Source: JBKJTP01 sp046590195 (lineage in GTDB: Bacteria > Bacteroidota > Ignavibacteria > Palsa-1295). From it: a DNA stretch of 35,968 bases. The stretch covers positions 1 through 35,968 of the forward strand of contig JBKJTP010000157.1 in the NCBI GenBank assembly GCA_046590195.1. The letters are read 5' to 3'. Under the pieces are notes generated by a model, which saw nothing but the letters and a program-made list of their open reading frames with translations, was not told the DNA's origin and did no database searches. The translations under genes were made by a program, and so were the position numbers. Shown here piece after piece: positions 16,342 through 22,674 of the stretch; the first letter of the stretch is position 1, and each line of letters begins with the position of its first letter.

Positions 16342-16366
16342 TTTGACTTAAAATTTCGTATATTTG
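16342..16366 (+). promoter_or_regulatory. Promoter-like TTTG / TATATTTG pair
   Basis: TATATTTG (16359-16366) fits the Bacteroidetes TAnnTTTG -7 box. A TTTGAC begins 17 bases upstream at 16342, and a TTG at 16336-16338 is 20 bases upstream, the usual distance for a -33 element. The nearest plus-strand gene starts at 16593, which would leave a leader of more than 200 bases. Confidence 0.5.
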
Positions 16367-16571
16367 CACTGTCTCGCTCCGCGCCCACCACCCTAGACCT
16401 TCCACCTCCTATTACCCAAAACGCGCTCATAGATTCTGCGAGCGGTTTCTACTATTCTGTGCGATATGATTCGTTGAGATATAAGGACTTAACCCATGCG
16501 AATGTCACGCGAGGGGATTGTCTGAACTCGGATTTCGCGGAAGGGTGGATTGCTCGGGATTGCCTCGGTGA

Positions 16572-16805
16572 GTGTGTGTGAATTGAAGCTAGATGAGAAT
16601 GCGGTCTTTGCAAGGTCTGAGTAAGCGTGAACGGTTGATCTCGATCTCGGTCGTCCTGGCAGTTTTCTTCGTTGCTTTCCTCTCTTTTATCAAGCTGATC
16701 CCGAAGCCGACTTCAAATTTGATTCTGATCTCGCTTGGTGTGCCGCTAGCTATCTACCTGATGGTCTCTCGATTTAGGAAGCGGTGAGGTTGGTGTGTGT
16801 GAATT
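16572..16805. repeat. 13-bp direct repeats flanking the 64-residue membrane protein gene
   Basis: GTGTGTGTGAATT is present exactly at 16572-16584 and 16793-16805, one copy on each side of the small gene. A related GGTGTGTGTGTAAAA lies at 16871. The low complexity of GT runs means chance or slippage is possible. Confidence 0.5.
16593..16787 (+). CDS. Small membrane protein, 64 residues, two helices
   Basis: The ORF starts at ATG 16593 and encodes a basic N-terminus (SKRERLI), a hydrophobic helix at about 16-33, a short loop KLIPKPTSN and a second helix at about 41-58, ending in RFRKR. This is a plausible hairpin membrane protein with positive charges at both ends, so both termini are predicted inside the cell. 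The family is not recognised. It is flanked by two exact copies of a GTGTGTGTGAATT 13-mer. The intergenic DNA from 16304 to 16592 otherwise holds only the promoter-like box; a short ORF there has no coding character. Confidence 0.5.
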   Translation: MRMRSLQGLSKRERLISISVVLAVFFVAFLSFIKLIPKPTSNLILISLGVPLAIYLMVSRFRKR

Positions 16806-16815
16806 TGCGCTTCCG

Positions 16816-16968
16816 TGTAGCGGCGCGGTCCCCGAGCCTGGTGGGGAGGGCGAGTAGGTTGTCGAATGTCGGTGTGTGTGTAAAAAGGCGACCTCTCTTT
16901 TATTGCATCTCGGTAAGATTGTAAAGGCGTTGGCATTTGCGACCAGGCGCGGGAACCGCGCCGCTACA
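16816..16968. repeat. Inverted-repeat element, 27-bp arms (REP/MITE-like)
   Basis: The left arm 16816-16842 starts TGTAGCGGCGCGGT; the right arm 16942-16968 ends ACCGCGCCGCTACA. Over 27 bases the arms match as inverted copies with two differences. Each arm is itself partly self-complementary (GCGCGGT/ACCGCGC type). The 99-base spacer has no ORF. It sits in the gap between the small membrane protein and the ffh terminator. Confidence 0.75.
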
Positions 16969-16980
16969 GGGGAAGGGCAC

Positions 16981-17007
16981 AAAAAAAGGGAAGTCTTACG
17001 ACTCCCC
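16981..17007 (-). terminator. Rho-independent terminator of ffh
   Basis: Read on the minus strand, GGGGAGTC and GACTTCCC form a stem with loop GTAA (one mismatch or bulge) followed by seven T residues. It lies 67 bases past the ffh stop, beyond the 7-bp tandem array. Confidence 0.8.
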
Positions 17008-17010
17008 TAA

Positions 17011-17073
17011 TTCAGAACTCAGAATTCAGAACTCAGAACTCAGAACTCAGAATTCAGAACTCAGAATTCAGAA
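17011..17073. repeat. Nine-copy heptanucleotide tandem array in the ffh 3' untranslated region
   Basis: Nine consecutive 7-base units are TTCAGAA or CTCAGAA, ordered T C T C C C T C T by first base. The array starts directly at the ffh stop codon (17074-17076 on the minus strand) and ends four bases before the terminator hairpin. It is therefore transcribed but not translated. The kind of repeat resembles the heptameric short tandem repeats of cyanobacteria. Confidence 0.9.
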
Positions 17074-18420
17074 CTACTCCGAAGGAGTCGGCATGTTCTT
17101 CATCATGTCGCGCATTTGCTTTGAGACCTTGCCGTGAGAGAGCTTCTTCATCATCTTCTGCATTTCGGTGAATTGCTTGATGAGTCGGTTGACCTCTGTC
17201 ACTGAGGTACCCGAGCCCTTCGCGATGCGAAGTCGGCGTGAGCCATTGAGTAGGTTAGGGAAGCGGCGCTCGTCCTTCGTCATCGACGTGATCATCGCTT
17301 CGATACGCGAGAATGACTTGTCATCGATGTTAGCTTCATTCAGCGCTGCTGAATTGACGCCGGGGATCATGCCGAGCAGATCCTTGAGCGAACCCATCTT
17401 CTTGATGTGTCCGAGCTGATCGAGAAAGTCATCGAACGTGAACTCGTTCTTGCGAAGCTTGTCTTCAACCTTCTTCGCTTCTTCTTCTGTGATCTGCGCC
17501 TGAGCACGCTCCACGAGTGACACGATATCACCCATGCCGAGGATACGCGACGCCATACGATCAGGGTAGAACTGCTCAAGAGCATCGAGCTTTTCACCGG
17601 TCGAAATGAACTTGATCGGCTTCTCAACGATCGTACGGATCGAGAGTGCAGCACCACCGCGGGCATCGCCGTCCATCTTCGTTAGCACTACGCCATCGAA
17701 GTTCAGCTTGTCGTGGAAAGCTTTCGCTGTTGTTACAGCGTCTTGTCCAGTCATCGCGTCGCACACGAAGAGGATCTCGTTCGGCTTGACAGTCGACTTG
17801 ATATCCGCGACCTCTTTCATCATCACTTCGTCGATCGTCAGTCGACCGGCAGTATCGATGATCACTACGTCGAGCACTCGCTCGCGAGCCTGACGCACGC
17901 CTTCGTTCGCGATCTTGACAGCATCCTTTTCGCCATCAATGGTGAAGACAGGAATATCTGATTGAGCACCGAGCAACTTTAGCTGCTCGATAGCAGCAGG
18001 GCGGTAGATGTCGCCTGCGATGAGCATCGACTTCTTACCCGACTTCTTAAGATGCGTTGCAAGCTTTGCAACGAACGTTGTCTTACCCGAACCCTGGAGT
18101 CCGCAGACCATGATGATCGTCGGAGCAACCGTCGCGTACTTAATGTCCTGGACGTTATCGCCCATGAGCATCACGAGCTCATCATAGACCACCTTGATGA
18201 ACTGCTGCTCGGGTGAGACCGAGCGGAGGACGTCGGCACCCATAGCCTTGGTCTGGACGTCATCAACAAACTTCTTGACGACCTTATAGTTGACGTCCGC
18301 ATCGAGCAGAGCGCGGCGGATCTCCTTAACGGCTTCGGTTACATTGTCCTCGGAAAGCTGAGCTTCGCCGCGGATCTTCTTATAAAGGTCTTGAAATTTT
18401 CCTGAGAGATCTTCAAACAT
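17074..18420 (-). CDS. ffh: Signal recognition particle protein Ffh
   Basis: 448 residues, normal for Ffh, the GTPase that binds 4.5S RNA and signal sequences and delivers ribosomes to FtsY. The N domain begins MFEDLSGKFQDLYKKIRG. G motifs: GLQGSGKTT at 107-115, DTAGR, TKMDGDARGGAALS, and GMGDI. The C-terminal M domain carries the methionine-rich helices and the RNA-binding GSRRLRIAKGSG segment, ending with MRDMMKNMP. The gene has its own terminator at 16981-17007 and stands divergent from rpsP across a 429-base gap filled by a palindromic element. No SRP RNA gene was seen nearby. Confidence 0.97.
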   Translation of the reverse strand: MFEDLSGKFQDLYKKIRGEAQLSEDNVTEAVKEIRRALLDADVNYKVVKKFVDDVQTKAMGADVLRSVSPEQQFIKVVYDELVMLMGDNVQDIKYATVAPTIIMVCGLQGSGKTTFVAKLATHLKKSGKKSMLIAGDIYRPAAIEQLKLLGAQSDIPVFTIDGEKDAVKIANEGVRQARERVLDVVIIDTAGRLTIDEVMMKEVADIKSTVKPNEILFVCDAMTGQDAVTTAKAFHDKLNFDGVVLTKMDGDARGGAALSIRTIVEKPIKFISTGEKLDALEQFYPDRMASRILGMGDIVSLVERAQAQITEEEAKKVEDKLRKNEFTFDDFLDQLGHIKKMGSLKDLLGMIPGVNSAALNEANIDDKSFSRIEAMITSMTKDERRFPNLLNGSRRLRIAKGSGTSVTEVNRLIKQFTEMQKMMKKLSHGKVSKQMRDMMKNMPTPSE

Positions 18421-18460
18421 TCTTGTTTTCGATTATGCGAACGGCGAGAACACGGGGGAG

Positions 18461-18749
18461 GGGTGTCGGGGTTCGGGTATCGGGCTTCGGGACTAAATTC
18501 AATCGTGTCATCCCGAGTGCAGTCCGGAGCGAAGCGAGGACGGAATCGAGGGACCTCTCGGCAGAGAAAATGGTGGTGCGTGGAGAGATGATCTAGAAAA
18601 GCGTTTGGAAAATGGCAGCCTTCACCACCCTTACCTCTGCCGAGAGGTCCCTCGACTCCGCGTCGTGGCTAAAGCCACTTCCGCTTTGCTCGGGATGACA
18701 CAATCCCCAATGTTCTGCCCTTTGGAGAAACCCGACACCCGAAACCCGC
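18461..18749. repeat. Nested palindromic intergenic element between ffh and rpsP
   Basis: There are three nested inverted pairs. Innermost, a perfect 20-base pair CGAGGGACCTCTCGGCAGAG (18547-18566) and its complement at 18635-18654. Next, a perfect 13-base pair GTGTCATCCCGAG (18505-18517) and its complement at 18689-18701. Outermost, related CGGG-rich repeats at 18461-18490 and 18727-18749. The gap of 429 bases contains no gene. Repeats of the TGTCATCCCGAG...GGGACCTCTCGGCAGAG type are dispersed in many bacterial genomes. The transcript would fold into a long hairpin. Confidence 0.8.
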
Positions 18750-18849
18750 GTTGACAGCCCGCCTTGAGACTCGGCAGAAAGCTTACCATGGTTGGGAGCT
18801 TAGCCGACATCCTCAGGGATCACGTTACTCTTTATACTAAAAGAAAACC

Positions 18850-19446
18850 ATGGTTAAGATCCGTTTTCAGCGTCAGGGACGCAAGAAACACCCGATTTAC
18901 CGCCTCGTCGCAACCGACAGCCGTAATCGCCGCGATGGCCGCTTTATCGAGAATCTCGGTCAGTATCGTCCGATGGACGAGACGGACAAGGCATCTTTCA
19001 AGGAAGATCGCGTGCTCTATTGGCTCCGCACCGGTGCGCAGCCATCGACCACCGTCCGTTCGATCCTCTCGAAGGAAGGTACACTTCTGAAGTGGCACCT
19101 CGAGAAGAAGGCGATCGAGCCAGCTCGTGCTGAGGAGATCTTCACGACATGGAAGACCCAGCGTGATGAGAAGACAGCTCGCAAGCTCTCTGAGAAGCAG
19201 AATGCAGTTTCAGCAAAGCGCAAGGCAGCTGAAGATGCAAAGCGCAAGGCTGAGGAAGATGCAGCCGCAGCAGTAAAGGCTGAAGCAGATGCAGCAGCTA
19301 AGGCAGAGGCCGACGCAGCAGCAGCCGTTAAGGCCGAGGCTGATGCAGCAGCAGAGGCTGCCGCAGCTCCCGTTGCTGAAGCACCTGCAGCGGAAGCTCC
19401 TGTCGCAGAAGCAGCAGCAGCAGAAGAAGCTCCAAAGGCTGAGTAA
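18850..19446 (+). CDS. rpsP: 30S ribosomal protein S16 with long alanine/glutamate-rich tail
   Basis: 198 residues. The first about 85 are a standard S16 (MVKIRFQRQGRKKHPIYRLV, NLGQYRP, DRVLYWLRTGAQPS), an RNA-binding protein needed for 30S assembly. The remaining about 110 residues first form a lysine-rich helix and then a low-complexity tail in which units such as AEADAAAAVK recur. Extended S16 tails occur in Bacteroidetes, but this one is long. A clean terminator follows at 19466, and rimM starts 84 bases after the stop. The ATG at 18850 is the only reasonable start. Confidence 0.97.
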   Translation: MVKIRFQRQGRKKHPIYRLVATDSRNRRDGRFIENLGQYRPMDETDKASFKEDRVLYWLRTGAQPSTTVRSILSKEGTLLKWHLEKKAIEPARAEEIFTTWKTQRDEKTARKLSEKQNAVSAKRKAAEDAKRKAEEDAAAAVKAEADAAAKAEADAAAAVKAEADAAAEAAAAPVAEAPAAEAPVAEAAAAEEAPKAE

Positions 19447-19465
19447 TTCCCCAAAGATTGATAAC

Positions 19466-19500
19466 CGAAAGCCTCGACTTGTTCGAGGCTTTCGTGTTTT
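19466..19500 (+). terminator. Terminator or attenuator between rpsP and rimM
   Basis: CGAAAGCCTCGA (19466-19477) and TCGAGGCTTTCG (19483-19494) form a perfect 12-bp stem with a 5-base loop, followed by TGTTTT. It separates S16 from the maturation factor gene, so rimM probably depends on read-through or its own promoter. Confidence 0.85.
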
Positions 19501-19530
19501 ATAGAAGATTGTTCGTTTGAAATTTATTGA

Positions 19531-20046
19531 ATGCCCGAAGAAGAACTCATACTCTTAGCAAAGATCCGTAAGCCGCATGGCATCAAAGGCGAGGTCGTGC
19601 TGCAATCCTTTACGATGGATGATAACCGCTTCAAGAAGCTGAAGCGAGTATTTCTTCGCAACGAGCGTGGGATCGTAACCGAAAAGAATATCGCAACAGT
19701 ACGATTAACGGCTAACGGAGTGCTGATGAAGTTCGAAGGCATTGAGGACCGAGATCAGGCCAACACGCTGCAGTTCTTGGAGGTCATGATCCCGATCTCC
19801 GAGCGCATGAAGCTGCCCGAAGGCCGCGCCTACTATGACGAGATCATCGGCATGGATGTGATCGACGACGAGACCGAAGAGAAGCTTGGAGTGATCCGCG
19901 ACATCATGGAGGTGCCAGCGGGAGACGTTTACGTTATCACGAAAGTAGATGGTACCGAGCACCTGCTCGCCAGCATGAGTGAAGAAGTTAAGAAACTTGA
20001 TACCAAAAAAAATACTCTTCGAGTAACGTTACTCGAAGAGTATTAA
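19531..20046 (+). CDS. rimM: Ribosome maturation factor RimM
   Basis: 171 residues, standard for RimM, which binds S19 and helps 30S head assembly. The N-terminal RimM domain opens with LLAKIRKPHGIKGEVVL, and the C-terminal PRC-barrel part includes YYDEIIGMDVID and VPAGDVYVI. It follows rpsP as in many bacteria, but trmD and rplS, which usually come next, are absent; a minus-strand cluster begins 18 bases later. The last codons coincide with a perfect 34-base palindrome that serves as terminator for the opposing gene, so the C-terminal residues NTLRVTLLEEY are partly dictated by RNA structure. Confidence 0.95.
   Translation: MPEEELILLAKIRKPHGIKGEVVLQSFTMDDNRFKKLKRVFLRNERGIVTEKNIATVRLTANGVLMKFEGIEDRDQANTLQFLEVMIPISERMKLPEGRAYYDEIIGMDVIDDETEEKLGVIRDIMEVPAGDVYVITKVDGTEHLLASMSEEVKKLDTKKNTLRVTLLEEY
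20005..20044 (-). terminator. Palindromic terminator for the DUF3098 gene, embedded in rimM
   Basis: 20011-20044 is a perfect palindrome with half-sites AATACTCTTCGAGTAAC and GTTACTCGAAGAGTATT. On the minus strand it is followed by eight T residues (A-run at 20005-20012), the form of a Rho-independent terminator. It overlaps the last rimM codons and the first two bases of its stop codon. On the plus strand there is no T-tract. Confidence 0.8.
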
Positions 20047-20064
20047 GAAAGTCTTTGGCTTAAC

Positions 20065-20436
20065 TTAGATCGTGCTGTTGATCGTCTGCTCTTCTACCAC
20101 AAGCTGCTCCTGCTTACGATTGGCGAACTCACGAGCACCGTACATGATACCATAAGGCACGACGAGCAGGTATCCGAGGCAGAGTACGATCGGCGCGAGC
20201 GTCAGCGACATGAAGCCCATGACATCGCCCTGCGACATCAGGAAGTACCCTAAGCCGATCACGCCAACTCCGATGAGAATGACCATCACATTCTTATCCT
20301 CGAAGGGCATATGAAACGCACGGCCGCTAGCGGCGCCAGAAGAACGGCGAGCAGTTGTACGAGTGATCGTTGAACCAGCCGAACGGCGGCTTGAAGAAGA
20401 CGATGCAGGCTGACGGCTGCTGATGCTCTTGGACAT
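20065..20436 (-). CDS. DUF3098 family membrane protein
   Basis: 123 residues from the ATG at 20436; a TTG two codons upstream is less likely. The first about 42 residues are Ser- and Arg-rich and look disordered. From MPFEDKNVMVILIG onward the protein has two transmembrane helices separated by a short loop (MSQGDVMGFMSLTLAPIVL), which matches the DUF3098 pattern of Bacteroidetes, including the conserved LAPIV. DUF3098 genes commonly lie next to ftsX; here the neighbour upstream on the same strand is the lolD/lolC pair, itself an FtsX-like permease system. The function is unknown. A start at 20310 (the MPFEDKN Met) would give the shorter, more typical size. Confidence 0.75.
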   Translation of the reverse strand: MSKSISSRQPASSSSSRRSAGSTITRTTARRSSGAASGRAFHMPFEDKNVMVILIGVGVIGLGYFLMSQGDVMGFMSLTLAPIVLCLGYLLVVPYGIMYGAREFANRKQEQLVVEEQTINSTI

Positions 20437-20534
20437 AAACAATTCGTTGATGCCATAACGGGATTCCGCTTAATGGCAGTGAGAAGTCGAAACAACTTGA
20501 CCCTACGGGCTCTCGTTCCGAAAGTTACTATCGG

Positions 20535-21260
20535 CTAAACGGACGTCTCTCTGCCGATTCCCGCTCCAGCTTCTTCGGTGAGGATACCATTATTCAGGTG
20601 CAAAACGCGGTCCGCCCGTTTGGCAAGCTCGAGGTTGTGAGTCGCGATGACGAAGGTCTGGTCGAGCTTCTTGCACAGATCGACGATAAGATCAAAGAGT
20701 ATCTCGCTGTTCTTTACGTCGAGATTGCCCGTCGGCTCATCAGCAAGCACTAGTGCAGGAGAGAGAAGAAAAGCTCTTGCAACCGCAACGCGCTGGGCTT
20801 CGCCACCGGAGAGCGCGGCCGGACGGTGATGTCCACGAGCACCAAGCCCTACCGAATCGAGCAGCATCTTTGCTCTCTCGTTGAAGTCGCCTGCCGATTT
20901 GCCAGCGATCAGTGCTGGCATCAATACATTCTCCAGCGCATTGAACTCTGGCAACAGATGATGGAATTGGAAGATAAAACCGATGTGCTGATTGCGGAAG
21001 AAAGACAACTGCTTATCATCGAGCTCTGCCATGTTCTGGTTTGCGATGATTACCTCGCCACTTGTCGGACGATCGAGCGTCCCGAGCAAATGCAATAGGG
21101 TACTCTTACCAGATCCCGATGGACCTATGAGCGTGACGAGTTCTCCCTTGCGGATCTGTAATGTCAGATCGCGAAACACTTCGACATCGAGCCTTCCTGC
21201 GACAGCATACCGCATCGTCAGGTTCTTCGCATCTACGACAATATTAGCTGAGGAGATCAT
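20535..21260 (-). CDS. lolD: Lipoprotein-releasing ABC transporter ATP-binding protein LolD
   Basis: 241 residues. Walker A GPSGSGKST is at 46-54, the Q loop is IFQFHHLLPEFNALENVLMP, the signature is LSGGEAQRVAVAR, Walker B is LVLADEPTGNLD and the H switch is ATHN. The HLLPEF segment is typical of the LolD/MacB group. With the permease it releases lipoproteins from the inner membrane towards LolA. The start overlaps the stop of the permease gene by four bases (ATGA), so they are translationally coupled. The many lipoproteins in the window are the expected clients. Confidence 0.92.
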   Translation of the reverse strand: MISSANIVVDAKNLTMRYAVAGRLDVEVFRDLTLQIRKGELVTLIGPSGSGKSTLLHLLGTLDRPTSGEVIIANQNMAELDDKQLSFFRNQHIGFIFQFHHLLPEFNALENVLMPALIAGKSAGDFNERAKMLLDSVGLGARGHHRPAALSGGEAQRVAVARAFLLSPALVLADEPTGNLDVKNSEILFDLIVDLCKKLDQTFVIATHNLELAKRADRVLHLNNGILTEEAGAGIGRETSV

Positions 21261-22513
21261 TCGTATCGAAGTGATTGAGCAGGCTTGATGCGTGCAGCAC
21301 GTCTGGCGGGGATAAGCGCTCCGACCGTCGCGAGTCCGATGGAGCCGAGCGCAACAAGAATGAAGTCAGCACCCCGTAAATCAACAGGCAGTGAGGAGAC
21401 GATATAGGATTGCGCTGACAATGCATACCATCCGTAAGTAGCCTGGCTCCAAACGATCGCTAGGCCGATGAGGCTACCAAGAAGAGTCCCTACTGTCCCG
21501 ACAAGAAAACCTTGAAACAAGAAGATATTGCGAATGCCCTTTTCAGAAGCACCTAAAGCGCGAAGCAGAGCAATGTCCTTTTGCTTCTCAAAAACCGTCA
21601 GTGTTAGTGAGCTGAAAATGTTAAAGCAGGCAACACCAACGATGAGAAACAGGATAATGTAGGCGATCCAGCGCTCCATCTCCATGATCGAGTAAAGATC
21701 CTTATGCAGATCGTACCAGGAGTTGATCTTATACTTCGTCGTATCGAGTCGCTTCTTAAGCAGCTTTTGGGTCGGGATCGAACGAGCGATATTGCTTAGA
21801 CGGATGTCAAGGCTTGTCGCTCCGGCGGCAGGCACTTCAAAAAGATCTCGAGCGGTCTCGATATCCGTGTACGAGTTCATCGCATCGTAGTCCTTATTGT
21901 TCGCAGCAAAGATGCCTCGAACTACGAGCCGTTTCGACTTCGGCATCACCGGTTCTGTCAAGATCTTCTCAAGACCAAGTGGACTGATGACCTCGATCGT
22001 GTCACCGATGACGATCGCCAACGTCTCGGCTAGTGACTGTCCAAGAATAATACTGCCTCCATCGAGCTTCAGTTGTCCGGCGATCACACTCGTGCTAAGT
22101 CCTGAGATTGCTGTCGCATCTTTCGCTGGCATTCCGATCAGTATTGCAACCCTCGGCAAAGTATAATGCACCAGCACGCACTTGCCCTGCACAAGAGGAG
22201 TGATCATCTTGGCATCCTTCAGGAAGGACACTTCTTTTGTCAGTTGCTGGTAGTCGGGGAGGACATCCCGGAGACTTTGGCTTTCTTCGGAATGATTGAG
22301 ATTGGGATTGGCAGTGATCCGGACATGGGGATCAAAGACGAGCAGGAGATCCGTGACGAGGGAGCTGAATCCATTGAAAACCGAGAGGACGGTGATCAGG
22401 GCCGCAGTGCCCACGGTGATGCCCAGCATGCTGAGCACACTGATGATCGTAATGAAATTCTCCCGTTTTTTGGAGAATGCGTACCGTTTGGCAAGGAAGT
22501 ATTCGAAACCCAT
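21257..22513 (-). CDS. lolC: Lipoprotein-releasing system transmembrane protein (LolC/LolE family)
   Basis: 418 residues from the ATG at 22513, chosen because MGFEYFLAKRYAFSKKRENFI is the characteristic opening of LolC/E; a longer version from 22636 adds 41 unrelated residues. A first transmembrane helix (ISVLSMLGITVGTAALITVLS) is followed by a large periplasmic MacB_PCD-like domain and the FtsX-type three-helix C-terminus (KQKDIALLRALGASEKGI, PARRAARIKPAQSLRYE). Only one permease gene is present, so it probably acts as a homodimer with LolD (LolF-like usage in other groups is a mixed family). A TAAATTTG box ends five bases before the start codon, hinting at a leaderless message. Confidence 0.92.
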   Translation of the reverse strand: MGFEYFLAKRYAFSKKRENFITIISVLSMLGITVGTAALITVLSVFNGFSSLVTDLLLVFDPHVRITANPNLNHSEESQSLRDVLPDYQQLTKEVSFLKDAKMITPLVQGKCVLVHYTLPRVAILIGMPAKDATAISGLSTSVIAGQLKLDGGSIILGQSLAETLAIVIGDTIEVISPLGLEKILTEPVMPKSKRLVVRGIFAANNKDYDAMNSYTDIETARDLFEVPAAGATSLDIRLSNIARSIPTQKLLKKRLDTTKYKINSWYDLHKDLYSIMEMERWIAYIILFLIVGVACFNIFSSLTLTVFEKQKDIALLRALGASEKGIRNIFLFQGFLVGTVGTLLGSLIGLAIVWSQATYGWYALSAQSYIVSSLPVDLRGADFILVALGSIGLATVGALIPARRAARIKPAQSLRYE

Positions 22514-22518
22514 CGATG

Positions 22519-22526
22519 CAAATTTA
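22519..22526 (-). promoter_or_regulatory. TAAATTTG -7 box directly before lolC
   Basis: On the minus strand TAAATTTG fits TAnnTTTG and ends five bases before the lolC ATG (22513). A TTG lies 22 bases upstream as a possible -33 element. Transcription would begin at or within a few bases of the start codon. Confidence 0.5.
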
Positions 22527-22585
22527 CGGCTGCACGGCGCCCCCGTTCCAAGCGAGAGGAAAATAATCTTTGACCCTAACCGTCG

Positions 22586-22593
22586 TATTTTTG
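22586..22593 (+). promoter_or_regulatory. TATTTTTG -7 box upstream of the ymdB-type gene
   Basis: TATTTTTG matches TAnnTTTG. TTTGAC starts 17 bases upstream (22569), the same spacing as at 16342-16366. The start codon is 82 bases downstream. Confidence 0.5.
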
Positions 22594-22674
22594 TTGTTCT
22601 GCCTCCAGAGCCGGTAGCCCCGGCAACCCCGGGCAAGCCCCGGCAACTCTATCTTACCTGAAGTACTGCACCTG

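Noticed and set aside
16336..16581. 81-codon plus-strand ORF in the gap after the thiamine operon
   Set aside because: It spans the promoter-like box, has no domain, signal or ribosome binding site, and its composition looks non-coding.
16370..16592. SRP (4.5S) RNA gene near ffh
   Set aside because: The conserved GGAAGGAAGCAGCC-type core of bacterial SRP RNA is not present.
17011..17073. Possible CRISPR-like array
   Set aside because: Units are 7 bases long and contiguous, without spacers, so this is a simple tandem repeat.
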